From Acidimicrobiales bacterium (GTDB lineage Bacteria > Actinomycetota > Acidimicrobiia > Acidimicrobiales > AC-14), in contig JAODBK010000102.1 of the NCBI GenBank assembly GCA_025463925.1, positions 1 to 40,966 on the forward strand: 40,966 nt of DNA. Direction: 5' to 3'. A program made the position numbers and the translations under genes. Every line of letters begins with the position of its first letter. Positions within the stretch are counted from its first letter, which is position 1. The notes below the pieces were generated by a model. It saw only the letters and a list, made by a program, of their open reading frames with translations. It was not told the DNA's origin and searched no databases. Below, in pieces: positions 8,407 to 17,028 of this stretch.

Positions 8407-10167
8407 TCACCCCGGCAAACGGTGCGCCACGGCCAGCCGGTCGAGCAGGGGACCGGGAAGCACCCACAAGCCCTGGGGCGCGCCGTGCTCCCACACGACC
8501 AAGCGGGCGCCGGCGAGCGCGGCACCGAGGTCGCTGCGACCGCTGATCACGAGGTCGGAGCACGGCCGGGCGCCAGTACGCGAGTCGAAGCGCACCACCT
8601 CGTCGTCGGGGAGGAAGAGCCGGTAGTTCCAGTAATGGAAGATCGAGTAGCTGGCGTCGTCGTAACCGATGCAATGGTGGGGGTCGGCGCCGTCGTTGCG
8701 CTGGAGGGCGACGATCGTGCGGGCCACGACGCGCTGGCCGGCGCGATCACGCGATCCGTCGATCAGGAATTGGTTGCTGGTGACGATCGACGGCGCGAAC
8801 GCGATGACTGCGAGCAGTGCGACGAGGGGACGGCCCCAGCGGCCGAGCGCGGCCGCGATCGCGACGCCGGCGACGGCCAAGGCGGTCAGCGCCGCGACCG
8901 ACAGCCGGAAGCCGGTGGCCCGGAAGAGGGCGTCGACGCCCATCACGTTCGTGCGGACGAGCGGGCCGCGGGTCACGCCGTGGTGCACGGCGGTCACGAC
9001 CGCGCCACCGGCGATCAAGAGGACGGCGCCGGCGGCGGCGAGGCGGCCCGCCAGCCGGGAAGGCACCCGCCCGGCGGCCAGCACCGCCAGCACGATCAAG
9101 GGCGCGGCGACGCCCTCGACGTAGCGCCCGTAGATCCAGTGGTCGAGCCGCTCGCCGTTCGAGAGGAACAGCGACGCCAAGCCGAGCACCGCGACGAACG
9201 CCAGGCCACAGAACGCAGCCGCGCGGTGGGCCCCCGAGGTGCGCGGCCGGGCGACCATGCCGACGACCGAGCGCGACGCGATGACCAAGCCGAGCGCGAC
9301 CAGGCCCACGGTCGCGGCCGCGATGTACACCGCCTGACCGGCGGCCTCGGCGACGATCTTGCCGAGCGCGCTGAAGTGCAGGTTCCGGCTGGCGACGTCG
9401 CCGGCGCGGTAGATGGCGCCGTTGGATCCGCGGCTGACGTGATGGGTCAAGAGTCGGGCGATCGCGGCGGTCACGGCCATGCCGCCGACGAACCCCACCG
9501 ACGACGCCACTGCCTGGATCCGGCGACGCGAAGATCGCAGCACCAGGGCGGCGGCGACGACCAGCGCGGCGTCGACGGCCAGCGCGCGCGGGTGCACGAA
9601 CAGCAGGCCACCGCCGGCGACACCGAGCACCGCCCAGCGGGCGGGCCCGTCGTCGGGGCCGGTTCGGAACACGAGCAGCACCAAGCCGAGGAAGGCCGGT
9701 ACGAAGAGGTTCTCCGACAGCGCCAGGTTTCCGGCCAGCAGGTATGCCGGGTAGGCGGCGACCACCGCGGTGGCGGCGATCGACGACCGCCGGGCACCGG
9801 GCGCCCAGCGAGCCGCGAGCAGATAGGCCAGCACCGTGGTGCACCCGGCGAGCACCGCGTTGACGACGAGCGCACCGCGATAGAGCGTGAGCGGGTCGCG
9901 CGTCAGCCACGCGACCGGTACGAGCAGGAGGCTGTAGCCGGGGTAGTACTCGGCTCTCGGCAGCCGGCCGCCGTGCGCCAGGTACCGGGCGATGTCGAGG
10001 TACGCGTACTCGTCGGTGTGGATGATCGGCGTCCGCATCCCGTGGACGAGGGCGAGGTGCACCGCGACGGTGACGGCGAACAGCGCGGCCGGCCAGCGCC
10101 AGCCGGCTCCGGCATGGGACACCGGTTCGGGGCGCGACGATGCACGAGATCGGGTGACGGTGGCCAC
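8407..10167 (-). CDS. Multi-spanning GT-C glycosyltransferase, GT39/ArnT-like
   Basis: About 586 residues with ten or more hydrophobic helices. After the first helix comes HTDEYAYLDIARYLAHGG, the acidic first-loop motif of ArnT/PMT-type GT-C transferases that use polyprenyl-phosphate sugars. A short soluble C-terminal domain follows the last helix. It is convergent with the polyprenyl-phosphate transferase at 7498, a likely donor maker. The start is uncertain. GTG 10167 is preferred because a TACCCT hexamer sits 14 nt upstream; ATG 10194 would overlap the divergent methyltransferase start, and GTG 10116 is also possible. The longer open frame beyond is the antisense of the methyltransferase. 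Confidence 0.75.
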   Translation of the reverse strand: MATVTRSRASSRPEPVSHAGAGWRWPAALFAVTVAVHLALVHGMRTPIIHTDEYAYLDIARYLAHGGRLPRAEYYPGYSLLLVPVAWLTRDPLTLYRGALVVNAVLAGCTTVLAYLLAARWAPGARRSSIAATAVVAAYPAYLLAGNLALSENLFVPAFLGLVLLVFRTGPDDGPARWAVLGVAGGGLLFVHPRALAVDAALVVAAALVLRSSRRRIQAVASSVGFVGGMAVTAAIARLLTHHVSRGSNGAIYRAGDVASRNLHFSALGKIVAEAAGQAVYIAAATVGLVALGLVIASRSVVGMVARPRTSGAHRAAAFCGLAFVAVLGLASLFLSNGERLDHWIYGRYVEGVAAPLIVLAVLAAGRVPSRLAGRLAAAGAVLLIAGGAVVTAVHHGVTRGPLVRTNVMGVDALFRATGFRLSVAALTALAVAGVAIAAALGRWGRPLVALLAVIAFAPSIVTSNQFLIDGSRDRAGQRVVARTIVALQRNDGADPHHCIGYDDASYSIFHYWNYRLFLPDDEVVRFDSRTGARPCSDLVISGRSDLGAALAGARLVVWEHGAPQGLWVLPGPLLDRLAVAHRLPG

Positions 10168-10181
10168 AGCGGACGCGTGAG

Positions 10182-10187
10182 AGGGTA
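10182..10187 (-). promoter_or_regulatory. Possible -10 element TACCCT for the GT-C gene
   Basis: TACCCT lies 14 nt before the GTG at 10167. Shifted by one base on the other strand, GAGGGT (10181-10186) lies 6 nt before the methyltransferase ATG. It is a weaker candidate for a shared divergent promoter. Confidence 0.35.
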
Positions 10188-10192
10188 GTGGC

Positions 10193-10834
10193 ATGCCCAT
10201 CGTCGACGAGCGCATCGAGGCGTACGCGCGAGCCCACACCACGCCGATGCCGGCGCATCTGGAATCGCTCGACGCCGCGACCAGGGACCGATTCGGCCCT
10301 CGGGCCGGGATGCTCACCGGCCCGATCGAGGGCCGCTTCCTCGAGATGCTGGTGTTCGCCGCCGGGGCTCGACGGGTCCTCGAGATCGGCACCTTCACGG
10401 GATACTCGGCGCAGGCCATGGCGGCCGGCCTGCCGCCGGGCGGCACGATCACCACCCTCGAGCTGGACACGGCGCACGAGGCCGTCGCGCGCGAGCACCT
10501 CGCGGCAGCACCGGGCGGCGACAAGGTCGACATCCGGATGGGCCCGGCGCTCACGACCCTCGAATCGCTCGACGGACCCTTCGACCTGGTCTTCATCGAC
10601 GCCGACAAGACCAACTACCTCAACTACTACGAAGCGGTCCTGCCGAAGCTCGGTGAGCGCGGGCTCATCGTGGTCGACAACGTCCTGTGGAGCGGTCAGG
10701 TGCTCGACGACGAGGACGAGAGCGACGACACCAAGGCCATCCGCGCCTTCAACGACCACGTCGTTGCCGACGCGCGGGTGGTGTGCGTCCTCCTGACGAT
10801 CCGCGACGGCGTGATGCTGGTCCGCCGGCGATAG
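10193..10834 (+). CDS. SAM-dependent O-methyltransferase (CCoAOMT-like, class I)
   Basis: 213 residues, the usual length. The SAM-binding motif VLEIGTFTGYSAQAMA, FIDADKTNYLNYYE (metal-binding Asp) and VVDNVLWSG are the three hallmark blocks of cation-dependent caffeoyl-CoA-type O-methyltransferases. These soluble enzymes methylate catechol-like or other vicinal hydroxyls; the actual acceptor is unknown. The ATG sits in a GCATGC palindrome, so an ATG is also readable on the other strand. The sulfotransferase follows after 2 nt, suggesting the two genes modify the same product. Confidence 0.88.
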   Translation: MPIVDERIEAYARAHTTPMPAHLESLDAATRDRFGPRAGMLTGPIEGRFLEMLVFAAGARRVLEIGTFTGYSAQAMAAGLPPGGTITTLELDTAHEAVAREHLAAAPGGDKVDIRMGPALTTLESLDGPFDLVFIDADKTNYLNYYEAVLPKLGERGLIVVDNVLWSGQVLDDEDESDDTKAIRAFNDHVVADARVVCVLLTIRDGVMLVRRR

Positions 10835-10836
10835 GC

Positions 10837-11682
10837 ATGTCCGGCGAGCCACCGCTCCCGAACTTCGTCGTGATCGGCTCGATGCGCGGCGGCACGTCGT
10901 CGCTGACGGTGTACCTGCGCGGCCATCCCGGGGTCTTCATGGCGAAGGTCAAGGAGCTGCACTACTTCGACCACAACTACGACAAGGGCATCGAGTGGTA
11001 CCGCCGCCAGTTCGACGGCTGGAGTGGGCAGCCGGCCGTGGGCGAGGCCTCGCCGTCGTACCTGTTCCTCGAGGAGGCGCTCCCCCGCCTGACGCGCGAC
11101 GTCCCCGAGGCGCGCCTGGTGGCAACCGTTCGCAATCCGGTCGACCGGGCCTGGTCGCACTACTGGTTCTCGGTGGCGCGCGGCAACGAGTCGCTCTCCT
11201 TCGCGGACGCGATCGCGGCCGAGCCGGCGCGGCTGGCCTCCGGTCAGATGTCCCACCGCATCGTGCACTCCTACCTCGCACGCGGGCGATATCTCGCGCA
11301 GCTGCAGCGGGCCGAGAAGCTGGTCGGCCGTGACCGGCTCCACGTCATCGTCTTCGACGACCTGCGTGACCGGCCCGACGCGACCTACGCCGAGCTGTGC
11401 CGGTTCCTCGGCATCGACGACACCGTGCGGCCTCGCACGCTCGGCCAGGCGCGCAACGAGGGCCGCTACGCCCGCCCGCGATCGGCCGCGCTGTCGCGCG
11501 TCGCGCTGCGCCTGCCGGTGCGCCCCCGCCGGGCGATCCTCCGGCGCAACATGCGGTCGGAGAAGGCCGAGCCGATGCGACCGGAGCTGCGCCGCGACCT
11601 GATCGCCCGCTTCGCCGAGGACAACGCCGCGCTCGGCGAGTGGCTCGGCCGCGACCTCAGCGGGTGGTCGCGGGAGCCTTAA
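10837..11682 (+). CDS. Sulfotransferase (heparan N-sulfotransferase-like)
   Basis: 281 residues. IGSMRGGTSSLTVYL near residue 13 is the 5'-phosphosulfate loop, and VATVRNPVDRAWSHYWF is the 3'-phosphate site including the Arg-Asn-Pro and Ser. HYFDHNYDKGIEWYRRQF and GEASPSYLF are typical of the heparan/chondroitin-type Sulfotransfer_1 proteins found in bacterial glycan loci. It probably sulfates a glycan hydroxyl or amine with PAPS. The start is 2 nt after the methyltransferase stop. The stop is followed 7 nt later by a long perfect hairpin. Confidence 0.9.
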   Translation: MSGEPPLPNFVVIGSMRGGTSSLTVYLRGHPGVFMAKVKELHYFDHNYDKGIEWYRRQFDGWSGQPAVGEASPSYLFLEEALPRLTRDVPEARLVATVRNPVDRAWSHYWFSVARGNESLSFADAIAAEPARLASGQMSHRIVHSYLARGRYLAQLQRAEKLVGRDRLHVIVFDDLRDRPDATYAELCRFLGIDDTVRPRTLGQARNEGRYARPRSAALSRVALRLPVRPRRAILRRNMRSEKAEPMRPELRRDLIARFAEDNAALGEWLGRDLSGWSREP

Positions 11683-11688
11683 GGACCG

Positions 11689-11737
11689 GTTCTACCTCCC
11701 GTAACCGGCCTCATGGGCCGGTTACGGGAGGTAGAAC
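11689..11737. terminator. Perfect 22-bp inverted repeat between convergent genes (bidirectional terminator candidate)
   Basis: Arms 11689-11710 and 11716-11737 are exact reverse complements around a 5-nt loop (TCATG). There is no T-tract. The plus-strand sulfotransferase ends just before it. The minus-strand DMFA-like gene runs through the right arm and stops in the loop, so its last nine residues are encoded by the hairpin. Confidence 0.75.
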
Positions 11738-13462
11738 GCGGCTCGGCGGCGGCCTGGTCGACGTCGGCGACGACGCCTTGGTGGTGGACGACTTCGTCGG
11801 CGCCACCGTCTTCGTGGTCCGGCGCCGCAGGCTGGTGGTGGATGTGTCGGCCGCGCCGCTGGCGGGCACCGGCAGCCGGGAGAGATCGGTCGCCGTCGAG
11901 GGCCGCCGCAGGCCGGCCGGGCCGAGCGCGAAGGCGCTCAGCACGTTGGCGGTCACGCGGACCACGACGTCGTCGTGCGGGCACGAGCCGTCGATGCACG
12001 GCGTCGAGAGCTTGCTGATCCACCAGTTGGTGCCGGTCGCGAACACCCCGGCACCCGACGGAGCCGAGTAGTACGTCATGTCCGAGAAGGAGCGGTTGCC
12101 GCCGCACTTCACCGGCGAGTGGGCCAGCAACGCCACGTTGTGCGGGCCCACCTGCCGCGGCAGGTAGCGGTCGTACTCGCTGCCGATCACGTCGTGCAGG
12201 CGCTGCCCGTCGGTGACGCCGGTGCCCTCCCACACCCACGACGACGCGTCGGCCACGACCATGTCCGCCCGGACGGGGTTGCACTCGTACTCCTGGCCGA
12301 TCAGCTCGCTCTCGGGCTGATCGCTCGGCGCGTCGCGCCAGTTGACCGTCACCTCGGCCCGGTTGGTCTTGCGCAGCGGATCTTCGGCCGCCGACTTGTA
12401 CGCGACCTCGCGACGGTCGGGACCGAGCGGCGACGCGACGAAGCGGATCTTCCGGAACAGCGCGTTGGCGCCGAGGAACGCGAGGTTCACGCCGTTGTCG
12501 CGAGCCGTCGTCGCCGCGGCCCGCATGCCGGTCGACCAGTACTCGTCGTGACCCAGCGAGATCAGCGCCTTGTGGTGCAGCAGCAGGTCCGGTCGGGCGT
12601 GGAGATCGACGTTGGTGAGATAGGTCACGTCGAGGCCGAGCGATTCGGCGAACGAGACCAGCGGGAACTCGTTGCCCGGGAAGTCGCTGGCGCCCGAGCC
12701 GAGGGCGTAGGGCCGGTCGAAGCTCACGACGCGCGCCCGATCGTTGTACGAGCGCGGCCCGGTGTAGAGGCTGTAGCCACCCCACTGGTTGTAGGCCTGC
12801 CACGTCGTGACCGCGTTCATGATGACGAGCGCGGCGCGGCTCGCGTCGTCCCGGACGGTGAGCGGGACCCAACGCTGCGGGCCGGATTCCGCGTGCAGCT
12901 TGAGCAGGTAGTCGCCGGGAGGCCAGTCGCGCGTGATGTCGATGGCGACGGTCGGGTCCCACGGCGCCTCGACCATGTTGGTGCCGCTCTCGCGGTGCGC
13001 CTTGGACTGGCGGCGGCCCGGCAACGGACCGGACCGCCACACCAGCCGGGCGCCGAGGCCGCCGTAGAACCCCATGCGGTAGGCCTCGACGCGGTACGTG
13101 GACCCTTTGCCCTGCGACACGTAGAGGTTCACCCGGTCGCCCTGCTGGGCGCTCACGGTGTCGGCGAACCCCTCGATGTCGCCGTCCTTGCCGGCGTCGG
13201 TGATGCGCCACTGGTCGGTGCCGGGGCGGCGGTTCTCGGCGACGACCCATGCCGCCTGCACGGCCGCCGGCACCGCTCCGCCGGTCGCGGCGAGCGGCGC
13301 ACCTCCGACGGTCGCGGTCGCGTCACCACCACTGCCCCCGGTCGCGAACTCGCTGCGGCCGGTCACGTGCGCGGGCGCGATCCCGTCCGGGTGCGCGAGT
13401 GAGCTGCTGGCGCCGGCCAAGCCGAGTACCGCGACTGCCAACAGGGCCTTCAGGGCCCGCAT
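11711..13462 (-). CDS. Secreted protein of the N,N-dimethylformamidase beta-subunit-like family
   Basis: 583 residues. An N-terminal signal peptide (MRALKALLAVAVLGLAGASSSLAH) targets it outside the membrane. The body carries blocks of the DMFA-beta-like family: VYVSQGKGSTYRVEAYRMGFYGG-type strands, NAVTTWQAYNQWGG and the conserved LISLGHDEYWS motif. Homologues are extracellular proteins of mostly unknown reaction, so amidase activity should not be assumed. The last 45 residues are a Ser/Thr/Pro-rich linker ending in RVLPPVTGP, encoded inside the terminator hairpin. No hydrophobic tail follows, so it is not a sortase signal. The ATG lies 7 nt after TACCCT. Confidence 0.82.
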   Translation of the reverse strand: MRALKALLAVAVLGLAGASSSLAHPDGIAPAHVTGRSEFATGGSGGDATATVGGAPLAATGGAVPAAVQAAWVVAENRRPGTDQWRITDAGKDGDIEGFADTVSAQQGDRVNLYVSQGKGSTYRVEAYRMGFYGGLGARLVWRSGPLPGRRQSKAHRESGTNMVEAPWDPTVAIDITRDWPPGDYLLKLHAESGPQRWVPLTVRDDASRAALVIMNAVTTWQAYNQWGGYSLYTGPRSYNDRARVVSFDRPYALGSGASDFPGNEFPLVSFAESLGLDVTYLTNVDLHARPDLLLHHKALISLGHDEYWSTGMRAAATTARDNGVNLAFLGANALFRKIRFVASPLGPDRREVAYKSAAEDPLRKTNRAEVTVNWRDAPSDQPESELIGQEYECNPVRADMVVADASSWVWEGTGVTDGQRLHDVIGSEYDRYLPRQVGPHNVALLAHSPVKCGGNRSFSDMTYYSAPSGAGVFATGTNWWISKLSTPCIDGSCPHDDVVVRVTANVLSAFALGPAGLRRPSTATDLSRLPVPASGAADTSTTSLRRRTTKTVAPTKSSTTKASSPTSTRPPPSRVLPPVTGP

Positions 13463-13469
13463 GGGTGGG

Positions 13470-13475
13470 AGGGTA
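13470..13475 (-). promoter_or_regulatory. -10 element TACCCT for the DMFA-like gene
   Basis: The hexamer ends 7 nt before the ATG at 13462, which is leaderless spacing. It lies in the 53-bp gap downstream of the alpha/beta hydrolase on the same strand. Confidence 0.55.
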
Positions 13476-13515
13476 CAGAGTGTTTCCGTCGTGTGACGCG
13501 CATGCCCGGCGGGCG

Positions 13516-14292
13516 TTATGCGGGACGGGCGCGCCGCGCGATGGCGTCGGCGACGCGATCGGGCGCTTCGAGCAGCAGCAGGTGCCCATGGCGGGCGATG
13601 CGCTCGAGCTCGGCGCCCGGGATCGCCCGGGCCAGCTCCTCGGATGCCGCCGGCGGGATGATCGCGTCACGCGCCCCGACGAGGACGGTGGTCGGCACCC
13701 GCACCGACCCGAGGCCGGCCGCGAGTGCCGGGGTCTCGGCGACCATCGCTCGCTGCTCGGCGACGAAGCTCCGCCAGACCGGGCCGGTCCGCCAGTGGTC
13801 GGCGACCGCGGCGACGTGCCCGAGCCGGGGCTGGATCGCGGCCACGAGCGACTGCACGCGGTGGAACAGGAGCATCCGGCCGAAGACGTGGAACCCGACC
13901 CACGCCAGCGCGTCGCCGGCGACCGGCGCGGCCAGGACGCGGTCCAGCGGGCCGAGCGCGGATGGCACGCCGATCGACGAGACCAGCACCAGCGCGTGCA
14001 CGCGATCGGGATGGCGCTCCGCCATCGACAACGCCACCCCGCCGCCCCACGAGTGCCCGGCCACGGTGACCTTCTCGATGCCCAGGCGGTCGAGCAGCGC
14101 GACCGCGTCGTCGGCATTGGCGGCGATGCCGTGGGCCGCGCCGCCGGTGAGTCCGTACCCCGGCCGGTCGGGGACGATCACCCGGTGCGCCGGCAGCAGC
14201 CGGGCCACCACCGCGTCCCAGTCGTGCCGCCACCCGGGCTGGCCGTGGAGCAACAGCACCGGCGGTCCGTCGCCCTCGTCGACCGCCTCCAT
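13516..14292 (-). CDS. Alpha/beta hydrolase (epoxide hydrolase/haloalkane dehalogenase-like fold)
   Basis: 258 residues. The oxyanion motif LLLHGQPGW, nucleophile elbow AGHSWGGG (Ser), acid in LVGARDAIIP and His in IARHGHLLLLEAP make a complete Ser-Asp-His triad, so this is an active serine hydrolase or acyltransferase. The substrate is unknown. The ATG at 14292 is chosen because a TATCGT hexamer lies 8 nt upstream and the conserved first strand follows directly. It is divergent from the Tat-exported subunit at 14317 with only 24 bp between start codons. Unlike the two hydrolases at 19365 and 20258, its catalytic Ser is intact. Confidence 0.85.
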   Translation of the reverse strand: MEAVDEGDGPPVLLLHGQPGWRHDWDAVVARLLPAHRVIVPDRPGYGLTGGAAHGIAANADDAVALLDRLGIEKVTVAGHSWGGGVALSMAERHPDRVHALVLVSSIGVPSALGPLDRVLAAPVAGDALAWVGFHVFGRMLLFHRVQSLVAAIQPRLGHVAAVADHWRTGPVWRSFVAEQRAMVAETPALAAGLGSVRVPTTVLVGARDAIIPPAASEELARAIPGAELERIARHGHLLLLEAPDRVADAIARRARPA

Positions 14293-14300
14293 GGGCAGCC

Positions 14301-14306
14301 ACGATA
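14301..14306 (-). promoter_or_regulatory. -10 element TATCGT for the alpha/beta hydrolase
   Basis: It lies 8 nt before the ATG at 14292 and overlaps the opposite-strand TACGTT by two bases, giving a compact divergent promoter. Confidence 0.55.
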
Positions 14307-14310
14307 CGTT
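14305..14310 (+). promoter_or_regulatory. -10 element TACGTT for the Tat-exported subunit/GMC operon
   Basis: It lies 6 nt before the GTG at 14317. With TATCGT on the other strand this is the second case in the window of overlapping divergent leaderless promoters. Confidence 0.55.
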
Positions 14311-14316
14311 GACCGC

Positions 14317-15141
14317 GTGCCCAAACCGTTGAGCAGGCGGGCGTTCCTCGGCGCCGCCGGCGGGCTCGGACTGCTCGCGGTGCTCCCACCATCCGTGTGG
14401 GCCGGAGTGTCGGCCGCCGGCCCGCCGACGGTCGGCCAGGCCGGGCGCTTCCTGACGGCGGCCGAGCTCGACGCCCTGCGGGCGATGTGTCACCGCTTCG
14501 TGCCGGGCCCGCCGGACGACCCCGACCCGGGCGCGCGGGAAGCCGGCTGCCCGGAGGCGATCGACCTGTTGCTCGGCGCGTTCACGCTGCCGGTGCCGCC
14601 CATCCACGCCGGCGGGCCGTTCTCCGGTCGCGCCCCGGCCGGCGCCGTCGGCACCCACGACGACTTCGCCGACTTCGTCCCGCTCGACGCGGTGGCCGAG
14701 CTCGGATGGCGGATCCGCATCGAGGGGTCGCTCGGCCGGCCCGAGCGCGAGTTCGCCGGCCCGGTGCGGGGGTGGCAACAGGTGTACCGCGAAGGCCTGG
14801 CCCACCTCGACCACCGCGCCGCGCCGCTGACGTTCGCGTCGCTGCCCGGGCCGGCGCAGGACGCGATCCTCTCCGACCAGTCCGACGCGACCGTGCAGGA
14901 GCTCGTCGGCATCGCGCTCGGCCACACCATCGACGCCATGTACGGGCCGCCCGAGTACGGCGGCAACAAGGGCCTCGCCGGGTGGACGCCGATCGGGTGG
15001 GCCGGCGACGTCCAGCCCCGCGGCTACACCGCGACCCAGGTCTCGAACCTCGACCCGGCGAGCCTGACGCTCGCCGACCGCGCCGATGCGCTGGCCCGGT
15101 TCCGGGCGCTGCTCCCCCATGCCCGCTGGCGCAACCGGTGA
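14317..15141 (+). CDS. Tat-exported gluconate 2-dehydrogenase subunit 3-like protein
   Basis: 274 residues. The N-terminus has a twin-arginine signal (LSRRAFLGAAGGLGLLAVLP), so the protein is exported folded and can carry a partner. The mature part FLTAAELDALRAMCHRFVPG with a helical body matches the gluconate 2-dehydrogenase subunit 3 family. These small subunits accompany GMC flavoprotein catalytic subunits, often lending them their Tat signal. GTG 14317 is the only start that gives a complete signal. The stop overlaps the GMC start (GTGA), supporting a complex. Confidence 0.82.
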   Translation: MPKPLSRRAFLGAAGGLGLLAVLPPSVWAGVSAAGPPTVGQAGRFLTAAELDALRAMCHRFVPGPPDDPDPGAREAGCPEAIDLLLGAFTLPVPPIHAGGPFSGRAPAGAVGTHDDFADFVPLDAVAELGWRIRIEGSLGRPEREFAGPVRGWQQVYREGLAHLDHRAAPLTFASLPGPAQDAILSDQSDATVQELVGIALGHTIDAMYGPPEYGGNKGLAGWTPIGWAGDVQPRGYTATQVSNLDPASLTLADRADALARFRALLPHARWRNR

Positions 15142-16988
15142 GCCGACCGTCGGTCATCGTCGTGGGGTCGGGCGCCGGCGCGTCCGTCGTGGCGTGGCAC
15201 CTCGCGACCACCGGGCACGAGGTGCTGATCCTCGAGAAGGGCCGCCACCTCCTGCCGGGCCTCGGCTCGGCGGCCGGCATCGGTCCGGCGCGGTTCGGCA
15301 ACGACGAGGTCAAGGCCGGCCGGGCCTTCGAGAACCAGGACGACCTGCTCGAGCCGCGCACGGCGCGCACGCAGGCCGAGGCGAACCAGGGCGTGGCCCG
15401 CAGCGTGGTCGGGGACATCAACGACCTGCCGACGTGCGTCGGCGGCGGCACGATCCACTGGGACGCGAAGACCCCGCGGTTCTGGCGGCAGGACTTCAAG
15501 GGCCGCTCGCTGTACGGGCCGGTCGCCGGCGCCAACGTCGCCGACTGGCCGCTCACCTACGAGGACCTCGCGCCCTACTACGACGAGATCGAGCGCCGGC
15601 TCGGTGTGCAGGGCGACGCCGCCCGGATGCCGGCGCGGTCGCAGGAGCAGATGCCGCGCTCGGGCCCCTTCCCGATGCCGCCCAACCCGCCGATGCTGGC
15701 CGGGCTGCGGCTGGCCGAGGGCGCCCGCCGACTGGGCTACACCGCGTACCCGTTCCCGATGGCGGTGAACTCGACCGCGTACGACGGGCGCCCGCCATGC
15801 AACTCGTGTGGCTTCTGCTCCGGGTTCGGATGCCCGATCTCGGCGCGCGGCGGCGCCGCGGTGTCGTTCCTGCACCACGCGCTCCAGGCCGGCGCGCAGC
15901 TGCGGCCGCGGGCGTTCGTGCACCGCGTGGACGTCGATGGCGGCGGCACGCGCGCCACCGGCGTGTCGTGGCTCGATCCCGCCGGCACCGAGCACCACGA
16001 GACGGCCGACGTCGTCGTGCTGGCGGCGTCGGCGATCGAGACGGCGCGCCTCTTGCTGCTCTCCGGCATCGGCAACCGATCCGGCCAGGTCGGCCGGAAC
16101 CTGATGTTCCACCTCTTCACGATCGCCGGCGCGCTCTTCTCCGACGACCTGCACGCGTGGCGCGGCCCGAGCACCACCTTCGTGATCGACGACTTCGTCG
16201 GGCCCGACAAACCACCGGCGGCCGCCGCCGCGGGGCTGCCCTATCTCAAGGGCGGGATCTGCGAGACCGGCGGCACCACGACGCCCGGGCCGCTCGCCGA
16301 GGCCGGGCTCTACACGTCGGTGCCGAATGCGTGGGGCGTCGCCCTGAAGAAGGCGATGCGGGCCGCGGTGTGGCGCAAGCACATCATCGGCCTCTCGATG
16401 GTGGGCGAGGACCTGCCGCAGGAGGCCAACCGCGTCGACCTCGACCCGCAGATCAAGGACCTGCACGGCGTCCCGGTGCCGCGCATCACCCACGCCAACC
16501 ACGACTTCGAGATCGTCGCGTCGAACTACTACGGGCCGCGACTGGCCGCGCTGTGTGGCGCCGCGCCCGGCGCGGTCGGCAGCTCGTTCATCCCGATCGG
16601 CGTGGCGGCGTCGCAGACCGGCGACTTCTCCTCGGCGCTGGCCGGGCCGGCGTCGACCGCCCACATCATGGGGACCTGCCGGATGGGCGACGACCCGACC
16701 CGATCGGTGACCGACGCCTTCGGCCGGCTGCACGACCTCGACAACGTGTGGGTCGCGGACGGCGCGCTGTTCGCGTCGTCGGGCGGTTTCAACCCGACGC
16801 TCACGATCATGGCGCTCGCCCTCCGGGCGGCGCGCGCCGTCGCCGGCGAATCGCCGCTGCCGGCCCAGCCGCCCCGGCCGTCGGGCGCGACGACGCCCTC
16901 GACCGGTGGCTGGGAGGCAGCCGGCGCGGCGGGCGCGGCGGTCGCCGCCGGTCTCGCCGCCCGCCGGCTGGGCCAGTCGCCCGACTGA
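15138..16988 (+). CDS. GMC-family FAD oxidoreductase (sugar/alcohol dehydrogenase catalytic subunit)
   Basis: 616 residues. The Rossmann motif SVIVVGSGAGASVVAWHL is at the very N-terminus with a following LILEKG acidic strand end. CVGGGTIHWDAKTPRFW, a Cys-rich PPCNSCGFCSGFGCP segment, HIMGTCRMG and the C-terminal NVWVADGALFASSGGFNPTL block define the GMC/gluconate-dehydrogenase branch. It has no signal of its own and is probably carried out by the Tat-bearing subunit 3. It should oxidise a sugar or alcohol and pass electrons to a quinone or cytochrome; no cytochrome gene is adjacent. The C-terminus ends in an Ala-rich hydrophobic stretch that could touch the membrane. Confidence 0.88.
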   Translation: MSRPSVIVVGSGAGASVVAWHLATTGHEVLILEKGRHLLPGLGSAAGIGPARFGNDEVKAGRAFENQDDLLEPRTARTQAEANQGVARSVVGDINDLPTCVGGGTIHWDAKTPRFWRQDFKGRSLYGPVAGANVADWPLTYEDLAPYYDEIERRLGVQGDAARMPARSQEQMPRSGPFPMPPNPPMLAGLRLAEGARRLGYTAYPFPMAVNSTAYDGRPPCNSCGFCSGFGCPISARGGAAVSFLHHALQAGAQLRPRAFVHRVDVDGGGTRATGVSWLDPAGTEHHETADVVVLAASAIETARLLLLSGIGNRSGQVGRNLMFHLFTIAGALFSDDLHAWRGPSTTFVIDDFVGPDKPPAAAAAGLPYLKGGICETGGTTTPGPLAEAGLYTSVPNAWGVALKKAMRAAVWRKHIIGLSMVGEDLPQEANRVDLDPQIKDLHGVPVPRITHANHDFEIVASNYYGPRLAALCGAAPGAVGSSFIPIGVAASQTGDFSSALAGPASTAHIMGTCRMGDDPTRSVTDAFGRLHDLDNVWVADGALFASSGGFNPTLTIMALALRAARAVAGESPLPAQPPRPSGATTPSTGGWEAAGAAGAAVAAGLAARRLGQSPD

Positions 16989-17028
16989 GTCGCCGGCAGA
17001 TCGCTCCTCCCCGGTCAGATGGGGGTGG

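Noticed and set aside
11679-13250. 523-residue minus-strand frame overlapping the DMFA-like gene
   Set aside because: Out-of-phase reading of the DMFA-like gene; Arg-rich, no signal peptide, no conserved motif.
13499-13524. Short GC-rich inverted repeat after the alpha/beta hydrolase
   Set aside because: Only interrupted 4-bp stems; too weak to call a terminator.
13460-13730. C-terminal PVTG peptide of the secreted protein as a sortase signal
   Set aside because: The motif at 11711-11737 is LPPVTG, not LPxTG, and no hydrophobic helix or basic tail follows.
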